From Pigmentiphaga kullae (GTDB lineage Bacteria > Pseudomonadota > Gammaproteobacteria > Burkholderiales > Burkholderiaceae_B): 64,000 nucleotides of DNA. Every line of letters starts with the position of its first letter. Position 1 is the stretch's first letter. The stretch spans positions 248,001 to 312,000 of the forward strand of contig NZ_SGXC01000002.1 of assembly GCF_004216695.1 (NCBI RefSeq). Direction: 5' to 3'. The translations under genes were made by a program, and so were the position numbers. This document shows, in pieces, positions 1 through 9,193 of the stretch. The notes below the pieces were generated by a model that was not told the DNA's origin, ran no database searches, and saw nothing but the letters and a program-made list of their open reading frames with translations.

Positions 1-888
1 GCTGTGCTTGTCCCAGAAGTCGTCGGGCAGTTGCTGCACGCCGGTATAGAGCAGGTCGGAGTCTTCCAGGACCTGGTCATTGAAGTAGTCCTCGGCCGGC
101 AGCCCCAGGGCGCGGGCCTTGACGCGCATGTTGATGTCCTTGGACACCAGCGCGACCTCGCGGTCGGGGAAGCGCTCCTGCAGGGCGCGCACCACGCCCA
201 GGATCTGGTTGTCGGCCTTGCCGGCGGGCAGGCCAGACGGCAGCGAGGCCGACAGCAGGGTCGTCTGCAGGTACAGCCGGCCCATCGCGTCGCGGTTGCC
301 GAGCTTGTCGAGCGGAATGCCGGCCTCCATGTCGCCGATGTCGCTGACCAGTTCGTCCAGCGAGCGGCTGACCTGGCGGGCGTTGCGCGCCACTTCGGAC
401 ATGCCTTTCTTGTGGTTGTCCAGCTCTTCCAGCGTGATCATCGGCAGGAAGATGTCGTGTTCCTCGAAGCGGAACAGCGAGCTCGGGTCGTGCATGAGCA
501 CGTTGGTGTCGAGCACGAACAGCTTGGCGGCTTCCGGCCCGGCAGATTTCGCCTTGCGCCTGGGCGCGGGCTTGGCCACGGCCTTGCCGGTGGCGGCGGG
601 GACCGGGGCGGGCGCGGGCTGCGGCGCGCGCGCGACGATGGGCGCCTCTGCCTGGGGCGCGGGCGTCAGCAGAGTGCCTGCCTTGGATTTGGCGCTCGTC
701 TTGCGGGCCGTCCTGGCGGGGGCGGCCTGGATGCCTTCCAACTGGGGCTGGACGTCGGGGAGGTCGGGGGAGGAGGGCGGTCGGGGTTCGGCTTCGGTAC
801 GTTTGCCGCGGGCTGCGGGGCGCGCTGGTTCACCCGAGGGGAAGGACAGGATTGCTGCGGGCCGGGTGGGCATCTTGGGAAGCGGCAT
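1..888 (-). CDS. PhoH-family ATPase, N-terminal part (cut by window edge)
   Basis: This minus-strand frame is open from an ATG at 888 to the window edge, giving the first 296 residues. Residues from about 115 form a PIN domain: LDTNVLMHD, LEELDNHK, NRDAMG and KDIN carry the acidic metal-binding residues expected of PIN nucleases. The PhoH-like P-loop ATPase half must lie beyond the edge, as in the YlaK type of PhoH protein with PIN plus PhoH domains. The first 110 or so residues are a Pro/Ala/Lys-rich, probably disordered extension, longer than in most relatives. It follows bcp on the same strand and may be cotranscribed. Its role in RNA metabolism is known only from the family. Confidence 0.85.
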   Translation of the reverse strand, partial: MPLPKMPTRPAAILSFPSGEPARPAARGKRTEAEPRPPSSPDLPDVQPQLEGIQAAPARTARKTSAKSKAGTLLTPAPQAEAPIVARAPQPAPAPVPAATGKAVAKPAPRRKAKSAGPEAAKLFVLDTNVLMHDPSSLFRFEEHDIFLPMITLEELDNHKKGMSEVARNARQVSRSLDELVSDIGDMEAGIPLDKLGNRDAMGRLYLQTTLLSASLPSGLPAGKADNQILGVVRALQERFPDREVALVSKDINMRVKARALGLPAEDYFNDQVLEDSDLLYTGVQQLPDDFWDKHS

Positions 889-946
889 GAGCGCGGATCT
901 CCTCAGTAGGGAAGCTCAACGATACTGCATCCTCCATTGCATATAT

Positions 947-966
947 CGTACGCCTGCCGGCGTACG
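947..966. repeat. 8-bp inverted repeat between bcp and phoH
   Basis: CGTACGCC and GGCGTACG are separated by TGCC, forming a perfect 8-bp stem with a 4-nt loop in the 108-bp gap between bcp and phoH. No T-run follows on the minus strand, so it is not a standard terminator. It may be a weak attenuator or an operator. Confidence 0.4.
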
Positions 967-996
967 ACACATGCGCAGGAAGAAAGACGAACTCAT

Positions 997-1461
997 TCAG
1001 GCCAGCCCGCGCACGGCGTCGAGCACGGCGTCGACGTGGCCGGGGACTGTCACGCCGCGCCACTCCTGGCGCAGCTTGCCCTGCGCGTCGATCAGGAACG
1101 TGCTGCGCTCGATGCCGCGCACCTGCTTGCCATACATGTTCTTCATTTTCATGACGCCGTACAGCTCGCACAGCGTTTCGTCCGGGTCGGCCACCAGCGG
1201 GAACGGAAAGCCCTGCTTTTCCTTGAACTTCTGGTGCGAGGCCAGCGTGTCGCGCGAGACGCCCAGGATCTCGGCGCCGGCGGCCTGGAACTCGGCATAG
1301 CGGTCGCGGAAGTTCTGGCCTTCGGTCGTGCAGCCGGGCGTGTTGTCGCGCGGGTAGAAATACATGACGACGATGCGGCCCTTCAGGTCTTTCAGCGACA
1401 GGTCGCCGTCGGTGCTGGGAGCGGTGAAGGCGGGGGCGGCCCGCCCGATGGCAGTGCTCAT
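997..1461 (-). CDS. bcp: Thioredoxin-dependent peroxiredoxin (BCP/PrxQ)
   Basis: The 154-residue protein is full length for the PrxQ/BCP class of thiol peroxidases, which reduce hydroperoxides in the cytoplasm using thioredoxin. The motif YPRDNTPGCTTEG holds the peroxidatic Cys44. The residue five positions further on, where E. coli Bcp has its resolving Cys, is not Cys. The only other Cys is in LCELYG, so resolution may use that Cys or an external thiol. The gene lies between the Mth938-domain gene and phoH on the same strand. Confidence 0.93.
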   Translation of the reverse strand: MSTAIGRAAPAFTAPSTDGDLSLKDLKGRIVVMYFYPRDNTPGCTTEGQNFRDRYAEFQAAGAEILGVSRDTLASHQKFKEKQGFPFPLVADPDETLCELYGVMKMKNMYGKQVRGIERSTFLIDAQGKLRQEWRGVTVPGHVDAVLDAVRGLA

Positions 1462-1511
1462 GCGTGGGACTCCGGGAATGGGTGGGGAAGGCGGGAAGGG
1501 CGGCGCATCAT

Positions 1512-1895
1512 TCAGGCCGGGATCAGCGCGGCCACGACGCGGCGCCCCTCGGCCATCAGGATGTTGTAGGTTCGCGCGGCCGCCTGGGTGTCCATCATCT
1601 CGACGCCCACGCCGGCCTTCAGCAACGGGCGCAGCAGCGAAGGGGGCAGGAAGCGCTGGCGGGCGCCGGTGCCGATCAGGACGACCTCGGGCTGCGGGGC
1701 CGCGCCCGGCCGCGCCACGTGTTCCATGGCGGCGGCATCGACGTCTTCGAAAGAGGAAACGGGCCAGGCGGCGACATCGCCCTCGGGGCCGAACACGACG
1801 GCGTGTTCGAAACGGACGCGGTTGACTTCGACGTATCCGTCACCGTAGGCGGTCACGGTATTCAGCGCCGAGGCAGGATCGGAATGCAACTTCAA
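1512..1895 (-). CDS. Mth938-domain (DUF498/Xcc1710-like) protein
   Basis: The C-terminal part VVLIGTGARQRF through LLKAGVGVEMMDTQAAARTYNIL is typical of small Mth938-like (DUF498) proteins, whose molecular function is not established. I chose a TTG start at 1895 (product begins MKLHSDPAS, 127 residues) because the family is about 125 residues long. The open frame continues upstream into hom promoter DNA with no family similarity. It precedes bcp by 50 bp on the same strand and is probably the first gene of the minus-strand operon. Confidence 0.75.
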   Translation of the reverse strand: MKLHSDPASALNTVTAYGDGYVEVNRVRFEHAVVFGPEGDVAAWPVSSFEDVDAAAMEHVARPGAAPQPEVVLIGTGARQRFLPPSLLRPLLKAGVGVEMMDTQAAARTYNILMAEGRRVVAALIPA

Positions 1896-2217
1896 ATGGT
1901 CGGCTCCGGAACGGCGGGAGGATAGGCAGACTATACGCTTGCCGGCGGCCGGGGCGGATGCGCGAACGCCACAATTTCCTCCCGGCTGTGGTCCGTCCAT
2001 TATAAATGTCCTTACTCCCACGGGTTTTCCCTCCCGCCCCCCAGAGTCCGTTACACTGGAGGATTGCCAGCCCCAGCCGTGGCCGGCGATTCCCGCCCCC
2101 CTGCGCAGCACACTGCCGCATCCCGCCTCCTTCCGGCGGCGCCGACGCGGCGGGCCGGAGCGCGCCAAAGCCGGGGCGGGGAAGTTTTCGAAGAACCCTG
2201 TATTGCCCGGAAACACA
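1896..2217. promoter_or_regulatory. Divergent promoter region between Mth938 gene and hom
   Basis: This 322-bp stretch has no gene. On the minus strand a perfect TATAAT lies at 2004-1999, a likely -10 for the leftward operon, though no good -35 is visible. On the plus strand TTACACT near 2051 could serve as a -10 for hom. I see no riboswitch or attenuator peptide. Confidence 0.35.
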
Positions 2218-3525
2218 ATGGAACCCATCCGAGTAGGCCTCCTGGGCCTGGGCGTCGTAGGCGGCGGCACTTTCAAGGTCCTCGCCCGCAACGCCGAAGA
2301 AATCGCCCGCCGCGCCGGCCGCCACATCGTCGCGACCAAGGTCTCGGCCCGCGATGTCGCCAAGGCCAAGTCCCGCGTCGGCGAAGCCGCCGAAGTCGTC
2401 GCCGACCCGTTCCAGATCGTCCGCGATCCCGAGATCGACATCGTGGTCGAACTGATAGGCGGCGACACCCTGGCCCGCGAACTCGTCCTGGAAGCCATTG
2501 CCCACGGCAAGCACGTCGTCACCGCCAACAAGGCGCTGCTGGCCAAGCACGGCAACGAGATCTTCGCCCGCGCCAGTGAACAGGGCGTCATGGTCGCCTT
2601 CGAAGCGGCCGTGGCCGGCGGCATTCCCATCATCAAGGCCATCCGCGAAGGTCTGTCGGCCAATCAGATCGAATGGGTGGCCGGCATCATCAACGGCACC
2701 ACCAACTTCATCCTGACCGAGATGCGGGCCCGCGGCCTGCCGTTTTCGGAGGTGCTGGCCGAGGCGCAGCGTCTGGGCTATGCCGAGGCCGACCCGACCT
2801 TCGACATCGAAGGCGTGGATGCCGCGCACAAACTCACGCTGCTGTCGTCCATCGCGTTCGGCGTGCCCATCCGCTTCGACAAGGCCCACATCGAAGGCAT
2901 TTCCCAACTGGCGCAGGAAGACATCCGCTATGCCGAGGAACTCGGCTACCGCATCAAGCTGCTGGGCATCACCAAGGCGCGTCCCGAGGGCATCGAGCTG
3001 CGCGTGCACCCGACCCTGATCGCCGCCCAGCGCGTGATGGCCAACGTGGAAGGGGCGATGAACGCGGTCATGGTCAAGGGCGACGCCGTGGGCGCGACCC
3101 TGTACTACGGCCAGGGCGCGGGCGAGGAGCCCACAGCCTCGGCGGTGGTCGCCGACCTGGTGGACGTGACGCGCCTGCACACGGCCGATCCCGAGCACCG
3201 TGTGCCGCACCTGGCCTTCCAGCCGGATGCCATCACCGACCGCCCCATGCTGTCGATCGAGGACATCACCACGTCGTACTACCTGCGGCTGGCGGCGACC
3301 GACCAGCCGGGCGTGCTGGCCGACATCACGCGCATCCTGGCCGACGCCTCGATCTCCATCGTGTCCATGATCCAGAAGCCGCGCGAGGACGCCACCCAGG
3401 CGGACATCATCTTCCTGACCCACGAGGCGCTGGAGCGCAACGTCAACGCCGCCATCGCCCGCATCGAGGCGCTGCCCACCGTGGTGTCGACGGTCACGCG
3501 CCTGCGCATCGAGAACCTGGCCTAG
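2218..3525 (+). CDS. hom: Homoserine dehydrogenase
   Basis: The 435-residue enzyme reduces aspartate semialdehyde to homoserine for threonine and methionine synthesis. The N-terminal Rossmann motif GLGVVGGG binds NAD(P)H. The signature AGIINGTTNF lies near residue 154. A C-terminal ACT domain (from about residue 355, ATDQPGVLADITRIL) indicates allosteric feedback, probably by threonine. It is monofunctional, without an aspartokinase domain. The ATG at 2218 was chosen because the Rossmann fold begins immediately after it. thrC follows after 8 bp. Confidence 0.97.
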   Translation: MEPIRVGLLGLGVVGGGTFKVLARNAEEIARRAGRHIVATKVSARDVAKAKSRVGEAAEVVADPFQIVRDPEIDIVVELIGGDTLARELVLEAIAHGKHVVTANKALLAKHGNEIFARASEQGVMVAFEAAVAGGIPIIKAIREGLSANQIEWVAGIINGTTNFILTEMRARGLPFSEVLAEAQRLGYAEADPTFDIEGVDAAHKLTLLSSIAFGVPIRFDKAHIEGISQLAQEDIRYAEELGYRIKLLGITKARPEGIELRVHPTLIAAQRVMANVEGAMNAVMVKGDAVGATLYYGQGAGEEPTASAVVADLVDVTRLHTADPEHRVPHLAFQPDAITDRPMLSIEDITTSYYLRLAATDQPGVLADITRILADASISIVSMIQKPREDATQADIIFLTHEALERNVNAAIARIEALPTVVSTVTRLRIENLA

Positions 3526-3533
3526 GACGTAGC

Positions 3534-4946
3534 ATGAAATACCTTTCGACCCGCGGCGGCATGGCCCCGCAACCGTTCACCGACGTCCTGCTGGAAGGGC
3601 TGGCGCCCGACGGCGGCCTGGCGGTGCCGGAGTCCATTCCGCAGGTCACGCCCGAGCAGCTCCAGGCGTGGCGCGCGCTGTCGTATGCCGACCTGGCCTA
3701 CGAAGTGCTCAAGCTGTTCATCACCGACATTCCCGAGCAGGACCTGCGCGAACTGACGCGCAAGACCTACCGTCCCGAGGTGTTCGGCGGCGAGGTCATC
3801 GTGCCGCTCAAGCCGCTCAAGCAGGGCGTCGCGCTGCTGGGCCTGTCAGAAGGGCCGACCCTGGCCTTCAAGGACATGGCCATGCAGTTCCTGGGCAACC
3901 TGTTCGAGTACGTGCTGGCGCGCCGCGGCACCACGCTGAACATCCTGGGCGCCACCTCGGGCGACACGGGGTCGGCCGCCGAATACGCGATGCGTGGCAA
4001 GAAGGGCGTGGCGGTGTTCATGCTGTCGCCCGCCGGCCGCATGAGCGCCTTCCAGCGCGCGCAGATGTATTCGCTGCAGGATGCCAACATCCACAACCTG
4101 GCCGTGCACGGCGTGTTCGACGACTGCCAGGACATCGTCAAGGCGGTCAGCGGCGACCTGGCGTTCAAGACCAGGCATCGCATCGGCGCGGTCAACTCCA
4201 TCAACTGGGCGCGCATCGCCGCCCAGGTGGTGTACTACTTCCATGGCTGGCGGCTGGCTACCGAAGGCGCGGCCGATCCCATGGCCCAGGTGTCGTTCGC
4301 GGTGCCCTCGGGCAACTTCGGCAACATCCTGGCCGGCCACGTCGCCCGCAGCATGGGCCTGCCCATCCGCCGCCTGGTACTGGCCACCAACGAGAACAAC
4401 GTGCTCGAGGAATTCTTCCGCACCGGCATCTACCGCCCGCGCGCCTCGAGCGAAACCTACGAGACCTCCAGTCCCTCCATGGACATCTCGAAGGCGTCGA
4501 ACTTCGAGCGTTTCGTGTACGACCTGCTGGGCCGCGACCCCGCGCGCCTGAAGGCGCTGTGGGACGAGCTGGCGGCGCAGGGCTCGTTCGACCTGTCGGC
4601 CTACAAGCCGCAGTTCGCACAGTACGGTTTCGTCTCGGGCACCAGCAGCCATGCCGACCGGCTGGCCACGATCCGCCAGGTCCATGCCGAGACCGGCGTA
4701 GTCATCGATCCGCATACCGCCGACGGCGTCAAGGTGGCGCTGCCTTTCGTCGAGCCGGGCGTGCCCATGCTGGTGCTGGAGACCGCGCTGCCGGTGAAGT
4801 TCTCGGCCACCATCGAGGAAGCCCTGGGGCAGCCGGCGCCGCGTCCGGCGGGATTCGAGAACATCGAGCAACTGCCGCAGCGCGTGCAGACCGTGAGCGG
4901 CGACGTGCAGGCCATCAAGGACCTGATTGCCGCCCAGGCCGTCTGA
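3534..4946 (+). CDS. thrC: Threonine synthase
   Basis: The 470-residue PLP enzyme converts O-phosphohomoserine to threonine. It starts MKYLSTRGG, as in proteobacterial ThrC. Lys113 in LAFKDMAMQF is the expected PLP Schiff-base lysine, and the phosphate-binding stretch ATSGDTGSAA follows. It begins 8 bp after hom, so the two are a translationally close pair completing threonine synthesis. Confidence 0.97.
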   Translation: MKYLSTRGGMAPQPFTDVLLEGLAPDGGLAVPESIPQVTPEQLQAWRALSYADLAYEVLKLFITDIPEQDLRELTRKTYRPEVFGGEVIVPLKPLKQGVALLGLSEGPTLAFKDMAMQFLGNLFEYVLARRGTTLNILGATSGDTGSAAEYAMRGKKGVAVFMLSPAGRMSAFQRAQMYSLQDANIHNLAVHGVFDDCQDIVKAVSGDLAFKTRHRIGAVNSINWARIAAQVVYYFHGWRLATEGAADPMAQVSFAVPSGNFGNILAGHVARSMGLPIRRLVLATNENNVLEEFFRTGIYRPRASSETYETSSPSMDISKASNFERFVYDLLGRDPARLKALWDELAAQGSFDLSAYKPQFAQYGFVSGTSSHADRLATIRQVHAETGVVIDPHTADGVKVALPFVEPGVPMLVLETALPVKFSATIEEALGQPAPRPAGFENIEQLPQRVQTVSGDVQAIKDLIAAQAV

Positions 4947-5001
4947 CGGCGGTGTCGAGTATGTGCGGCGCGCCGCGGGGCGGGCCGCGAAGGAGTCGAA
5001 T

Positions 5002-6228
5002 GTGAAGCCCGGTTCGAACTTGCTTTCCCTGGACGAGGCCCTGGAGATTCTGCTGGCGGTCGCGCCGCTGGGCCGGCCCGCCGAACAGGTCGAGTTGGCG
5101 CGGGCCGCGGGCCGTATCCTGGCCGCGGACGTGACTGCATCGATCAACGTGCCGGCCGCCGATAATTCGGCGATGGACGGCTATGCGGTGCGCACGGCCG
5201 ATGCCGCGCTGTTCGGCGCCGGCATGCCCGTGTCGCAGCGCATTCCGGCGGGATCCGTGCCGCAGCCGCTGGCCGCCGGCACCGCCGCGCGCATCTTCAC
5301 CGGCGCGGAAATCCCCGAAGGCGCCGATGCCGTCGTGATGCAGGAAGAGGCCGAGGTCCGGGACGACCGCGTGGCGTTCGCCAAGCCGGTCGAAGCGGGC
5401 GCCTGGGTGCGCGCCAAGGGCTGCGACATCAAGGCCGGCAGCCGCATCCTGCGGGCCGGGACGCGCCTGCGGGCGCAGGACGTGGGCCTGGCCGCCTCGG
5501 TGGGCGTGCCGCGCCTGCCGGTGCAGCCCCGGTTGCGCGTGGCCACGCTGTCCACGGGCGACGAACTGGTCGCGCCGGGCGAACCGCTGCCTGCCGGCAA
5601 GATCTACAACTCCAATCGCTACCTGCTGCAAGGCATGCTGGCGGCGCTGCCGGTCGAGCATGCCGATCTGGGCGCGGTGCAGGACAGTTTCGAGGCGACG
5701 CGCGAGGCCTTGCGCAACGCGGCTCGCGACAACGATCTGATCATCACCACCGGCGGGGTGTCGGTGGGCGAGGAAGACCACGTCAAGCCGGCGGTCGAGT
5801 CGCTGGGGCGGCTGGACATGTGGAGCCTTTCCATCAAGCCCGGCAAGCCGCTGGCCTTCGGCCGCCTGCGCCGCGACGATGGCACCGAGGCGGTCTTCAT
5901 CGGGCTGCCCGGCAACCCCGTGTCGAGCTTCCTGACCTTCGGCCTGCTGGTCAAGCCGCTGCTGCTCAAGCTGGCCGGCGCGCACGCCGCGGTGCCCTTG
6001 CGGACCGCCATGCGCGCCGATTTCGACTGGCCCAAGGCGGACCGCCGGCGCGAGTTCCTGCGGGTGCGACGCAACGCGCAGGGCGGGCTCGATCTGTTTC
6101 CCAATCAGTTGTCGGCGGTGTTGACCTCGACGGTCTGGGGCGACGGCGTGATCGACAATCCGGGTGGACAGACGATCCGGAAAGGCGATACGGTATCTTT
6201 CATCAGCTACGCCGAATTGCTGGGCTGA
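5002..6228 (+). CDS. moeA: Molybdopterin molybdenumtransferase MoeA
   Basis: The protein inserts molybdate into adenylylated molybdopterin to make molybdenum cofactor. PADNSAMDGYA, FTGAEIPEGAD, STGDEL and GLPGNPVS are the family's conserved motifs, in order. The start is a GTG at 5002, preceded by AAGGAG at 4990-4995, giving 408 residues, the usual length. Upstream in-frame codons lie inside the thrC end and give no conserved sequence. moaD and moaE follow directly. Confidence 0.95.
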   Translation: MKPGSNLLSLDEALEILLAVAPLGRPAEQVELARAAGRILAADVTASINVPAADNSAMDGYAVRTADAALFGAGMPVSQRIPAGSVPQPLAAGTAARIFTGAEIPEGADAVVMQEEAEVRDDRVAFAKPVEAGAWVRAKGCDIKAGSRILRAGTRLRAQDVGLAASVGVPRLPVQPRLRVATLSTGDELVAPGEPLPAGKIYNSNRYLLQGMLAALPVEHADLGAVQDSFEATREALRNAARDNDLIITTGGVSVGEEDHVKPAVESLGRLDMWSLSIKPGKPLAFGRLRRDDGTEAVFIGLPGNPVSSFLTFGLLVKPLLLKLAGAHAAVPLRTAMRADFDWPKADRRREFLRVRRNAQGGLDLFPNQLSAVLTSTVWGDGVIDNPGGQTIRKGDTVSFISYAELLG

Positions 6229-6231
6229 GCC

Positions 6232-6489
6232 ATGAACGTCGACATCCTGTATTTCGCATCGCTGCGCGAAGCGCTGGGCCGGGAAAAGGAAGCGGCCGAA
6301 CTGCCCGAGACGGTGCGCACCGTGGGCGAGTTGCGGCTGTGGCTGGCCGGGCGCGGCGGCGCCTGGGCCGCGGCGCTGGCGCCCGAGCGCGCCGTGCGCG
6401 CCGCGCGCAACCACACCATGGTGCAGCCCGCCGAGCCCTTGCAGGCCGGCGACGAGGTCGCTTTTTTCCCTCCTGTCACCGGTGGTTGA
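6232..6489 (+). CDS. moaD: Molybdopterin synthase sulfur carrier subunit
   Basis: This is an 85-residue ubiquitin-like protein that ends in the Gly-Gly pair needed for adenylation and thiocarboxylation. It donates sulfur to precursor Z together with MoaE. It begins 3 bp after the moeA stop and ends one base before the moaE start, so translation is likely coupled. Confidence 0.95.
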   Translation: MNVDILYFASLREALGREKEAAELPETVRTVGELRLWLAGRGGAWAAALAPERAVRAARNHTMVQPAEPLQAGDEVAFFPPVTGG

Positions 6490-6490
6490 A

Positions 6491-6949
6491 ATGTCCATCA
6501 GCGTCCAGACTTCCGATTTCGACGCCGGCGCGGAAATCGCCGCGCTGCGGGCCGATCCCTCGGTGGGCGCCGTGGTCAGCTTCGTCGGCACCGTGCGCGA
6601 CATCAACGAAGGCGACAGCGTTTCGACGCTCACGCTCGAGCACTATCCCGGCATGACCGAGAAAGCGCTGGCCGACATCGTCCGGCAGGCGCGGGAACGC
6701 TGGACGCTGCACGCGGTACGGGTCATCCATCGCGTCGGCACGCTGCGCGCGCTGGACCAGATCGTTTTCGTGGGCGTGGCGGGCCGGCATCGGGGCACGT
6801 GCTTCGCGGCCTGCGAGTTCATCATGGACTATCTGAAGACGCAGGCGCCGTTCTGGAAGAAGGAAGCCACCGGTCAGGGCGACCGCTGGGTCGAGGCCCG
6901 CGACTCCGACGACGAGGCGGCCAGGCGCTGGGAAGCCGGCCAGGACTGA
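6491..6949 (+). CDS. moaE: Molybdopterin synthase catalytic subunit
   Basis: The 152-residue protein carries the MoaE motifs VVSFVGTVRD, LEHYPGM, HRVGTL and FWKKE. The last contains the active-site lysines. It forms the synthase heterotetramer with MoaD, encoded immediately upstream. The ATG at 6491 is preferred over an earlier in-frame codon that lies inside moaD. It converges with hpnE, leaving only 13 bp between the stop codons. Confidence 0.95.
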   Translation: MSISVQTSDFDAGAEIAALRADPSVGAVVSFVGTVRDINEGDSVSTLTLEHYPGMTEKALADIVRQARERWTLHAVRVIHRVGTLRALDQIVFVGVAGRHRGTCFAACEFIMDYLKTQAPFWKKEATGQGDRWVEARDSDDEAARRWEAGQD

Positions 6950-6962
6950 GCCGTTTCGCGGT

Positions 6963-8351
6963 TCAGCGTATGCCCTGCGTGTCGGCCAGCAGGCGCCCGG
7001 CGTGCAGACCGCTGCGGACGGCGCCTTCCAGCGTGCCTGGGTAGCCCGTATCCGTCCAGTCCCCGCACAGCGCCAGCCTCGGCCAGACCGTGGCATTGCC
7101 CGGCCGCGCCAGGTCAGGTTCGGCGGCAAAGGTCGCGCGCTTGTCGATCAGCAATTCCCAGTGCTCCACCTGCGGCAGGCCGCTTGCGCCCGTGCCCGAC
7201 AACTGTTCCCGCAACTGGTCGAGCAGGCCCGCCGCGCAGGCGGCACGGTCCCGGCCCTCGAAGGCCGACGCCGCGCTGACCACCACCGCGAGCTCTCCGT
7301 GGGCAGTATCGTGGCCGAGCAGGGCTCTTCGATCGAACACCCACTGGCCCAGGTGGCCGCGCGCGGGGTCCTCGGTCAGCATCAGCATCGGAAAGGCAAG
7401 CCGGAAGGGCGCCGCGAGCCGTACGGTCAGCGTGGCGATGGGCAGGTGGCGAAAGGCGCGCAGCGCCCGCTGGACCGCGGTCATCTCCGGGTGCGGCGGC
7501 AGCAGGCGCGCCGCGATGCCGGGGGGAACGGCCAGCACGGCCGCCGCGTAGGGTTCGCCGTCGACGCGGACCTGCTCGTCCTCCACGGCCACTTCCCGGA
7601 CCGCATGGCCGGGCCGCAGATCGTGCCGGGCCGCGGCCGCGCGAGGCCACAGGCTGGACAGGTCGCATCGCGGCAGCAGCAGGTCGCTGTGGCTGCGCGG
7701 CGCGTCCAGGCTGTCGCGCAGCACGGCGGCGAACAGGCGGGCGCAGGCCTGTTCCGGAGGGGTGTTGAGCGCGGCCAGGCACAACGGGCGCCATAGCCGG
7801 ATGATGATTTCTTCCGGCTGGTTCCAGACGGCAAGCAGGTGCGCGACCGTGGGCGAGCCGCCTGCCTGAGCGAACGTTTCGCCCTGGCCGGCCGCCAGCC
7901 ACTTTTGCCTGCGCAGCCCCAGCACGAAGCGCAGCGCCGCCCAGCGCGCGCCGGCGCTCAGGCCGCGTACGCCCAGCAGCGCGGCCGCGCCGTGCAGCGG
8001 CGAGGGCAGGCGCGGGGCGCGCAGCGCGAAGCGCCCGTCGGCCGAGGCCAGCCGCAGCGGGGCGCGCAGCAGCAGGGTGTCGGGATCCTGGCCGAGTTCG
8101 CGCATCAATGCAAGGGTATCGGTGTAGGCGCCCAGCAGCAGGTGCTGGCCATTGTCCAGCGGCGCGGCGAACGCGTTATCGCCAGCGCGGGAGGCGACGG
8201 TGCGCGCGCGGCCGCCCACCTCGCGGGCCGCCTCGTACACGGTGACCGCATAGCCGCGGCTGGCCAGCGCGTGAGCGGCAGCCAGGCCCGCCCACCCTGC
8301 GCCGACCACCGCCGCGCGCGGCGCGCCGTTCAGCCCCCGATCTGGCGCCAC
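6963..8351 (-). CDS. hpnE: Hydroxysqualene dehydroxylase HpnE
   Basis: This is a FAD-dependent amine-oxidase-fold protein. The dinucleotide motif VVGAGWAGLAAAHAL and the downstream VGGRAR are at the N-terminus, and LCGDWTDTGYPGTLEGAV, the FAD-binding end, is at the C-terminus. HpnE reduces hydroxysqualene to squalene, the last step of the HpnCDE route to hopanoids. No ATG is near the start. I use the GTG at 8351, giving 462 residues and a 22-bp overlap with hpnD. A CTG closer to the fold is the alternative. Confidence 0.9.
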   Translation of the reverse strand: MAPDRGLNGAPRAAVVGAGWAGLAAAHALASRGYAVTVYEAAREVGGRARTVASRAGDNAFAAPLDNGQHLLLGAYTDTLALMRELGQDPDTLLLRAPLRLASADGRFALRAPRLPSPLHGAAALLGVRGLSAGARWAALRFVLGLRRQKWLAAGQGETFAQAGGSPTVAHLLAVWNQPEEIIIRLWRPLCLAALNTPPEQACARLFAAVLRDSLDAPRSHSDLLLPRCDLSSLWPRAAAARHDLRPGHAVREVAVEDEQVRVDGEPYAAAVLAVPPGIAARLLPPHPEMTAVQRALRAFRHLPIATLTVRLAAPFRLAFPMLMLTEDPARGHLGQWVFDRRALLGHDTAHGELAVVVSAASAFEGRDRAACAAGLLDQLREQLSGTGASGLPQVEHWELLIDKRATFAAEPDLARPGNATVWPRLALCGDWTDTGYPGTLEGAVRSGLHAGRLLADTQGIR

Positions 8352-9193
8352 AGGGTCCGGCCGCCGGTCACGTAGGTCTTCCATGCCAGCCAGAGCTTGC
8401 GCAGCGGCGTCAGGGAAATGCGCTGGTGCAGCACCTGATAGTCCGAGCGTTCGATCTCTTCCAGCAGCGCATGGTAGATGGCGGCCATCATCAGGCCCGG
8501 GCGCTGGGGCCGCCGGTCCTCGGCCGGCAGCAGCGCCAAGGCCTCGCGGTAGGCGCGCCGCGCCCGCTCGCACTGGAAGCGCATCAGGGCCGAGAAATTG
8601 TCGGAATAGCGGCCGTTCAGGATGTCGGCCGCCTTGACGTCGAACTGCTGCAGTTCGTTGACCGGCAGGTAGATGCGGCCCTTGCGGGCGTCGTCGCCGA
8701 CGTCGCGGATGATGTTGGTGAGCTGGAACGCCAGGCCCAGGCGGTCGGCGTAGGCCAGCGTCCGCGCGTCGGCGTAGCCGAAGATGCTCGCCGACAGTTC
8801 GCCCACGACGCCGGCCGCCCGGCGGCAGTAACGCTGCAGCGCGGGATAGTCCAGGTAGCGCGTCTGGTCCAGGTCCATCTCCATGCCGTCCACGATCTCC
8901 AGCAGGCGGTCCCGGGTGATGCCGCAGGCGGTCAAATGGGGGGCGAGGGCCTGGGTGACGGGATGCTCGGGCCTGCCGTCGAACAGGCGCTCGATCTCGG
9001 TCCGCCACCACGCCAGCTTCAGGCGCGCGACCGAGGAGTCGCTGGCTTCGTCCACCGTGTCGTCCAGCTGGCGGCACAGCGCGTACAGCGCGGTGATGGC
9101 GCGCCGGCGCTCGGGCGGCAGGAACAGGAAGCTGTAGTAAAAACTGGAGCCGCTCTGCGCGGCCTTCTCCTGGCAGTACTGGTCAGGCGTCAT
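8330..9193 (-). CDS. hpnD: Presqualene diphosphate synthase HpnD
   Basis: The 287-residue squalene/phytoene synthase family member condenses two farnesyl diphosphates to presqualene diphosphate. The two Asp-rich metal-binding motifs are LDDTVDE near residue 45 and NIIRDVGDDARKG near residue 160. It starts MTPDQYCQ at 9193, overlapping the end of hpnC by 11 bp, and its own end overlaps hpnE. Confidence 0.94.
   Translation of the reverse strand: MTPDQYCQEKAAQSGSSFYYSFLFLPPERRRAITALYALCRQLDDTVDEASDSSVARLKLAWWRTEIERLFDGRPEHPVTQALAPHLTACGITRDRLLEIVDGMEMDLDQTRYLDYPALQRYCRRAAGVVGELSASIFGYADARTLAYADRLGLAFQLTNIIRDVGDDARKGRIYLPVNELQQFDVKAADILNGRYSDNFSALMRFQCERARRAYREALALLPAEDRRPQRPGLMMAAIYHALLEEIERSDYQVLHQRISLTPLRKLWLAWKTYVTGGRTLWRQIGG

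Noticed and set aside
947-966. Hairpin as a terminator of bcp
   Set aside because: There is no T-run after the stem on the minus strand; listed only as an inverted repeat.
2673-3533. Frame extending upstream of thrC through hom
   Set aside because: It is a shifted frame inside hom. ThrC begins at MKYLSTRGG, 8 bp after the hom stop.
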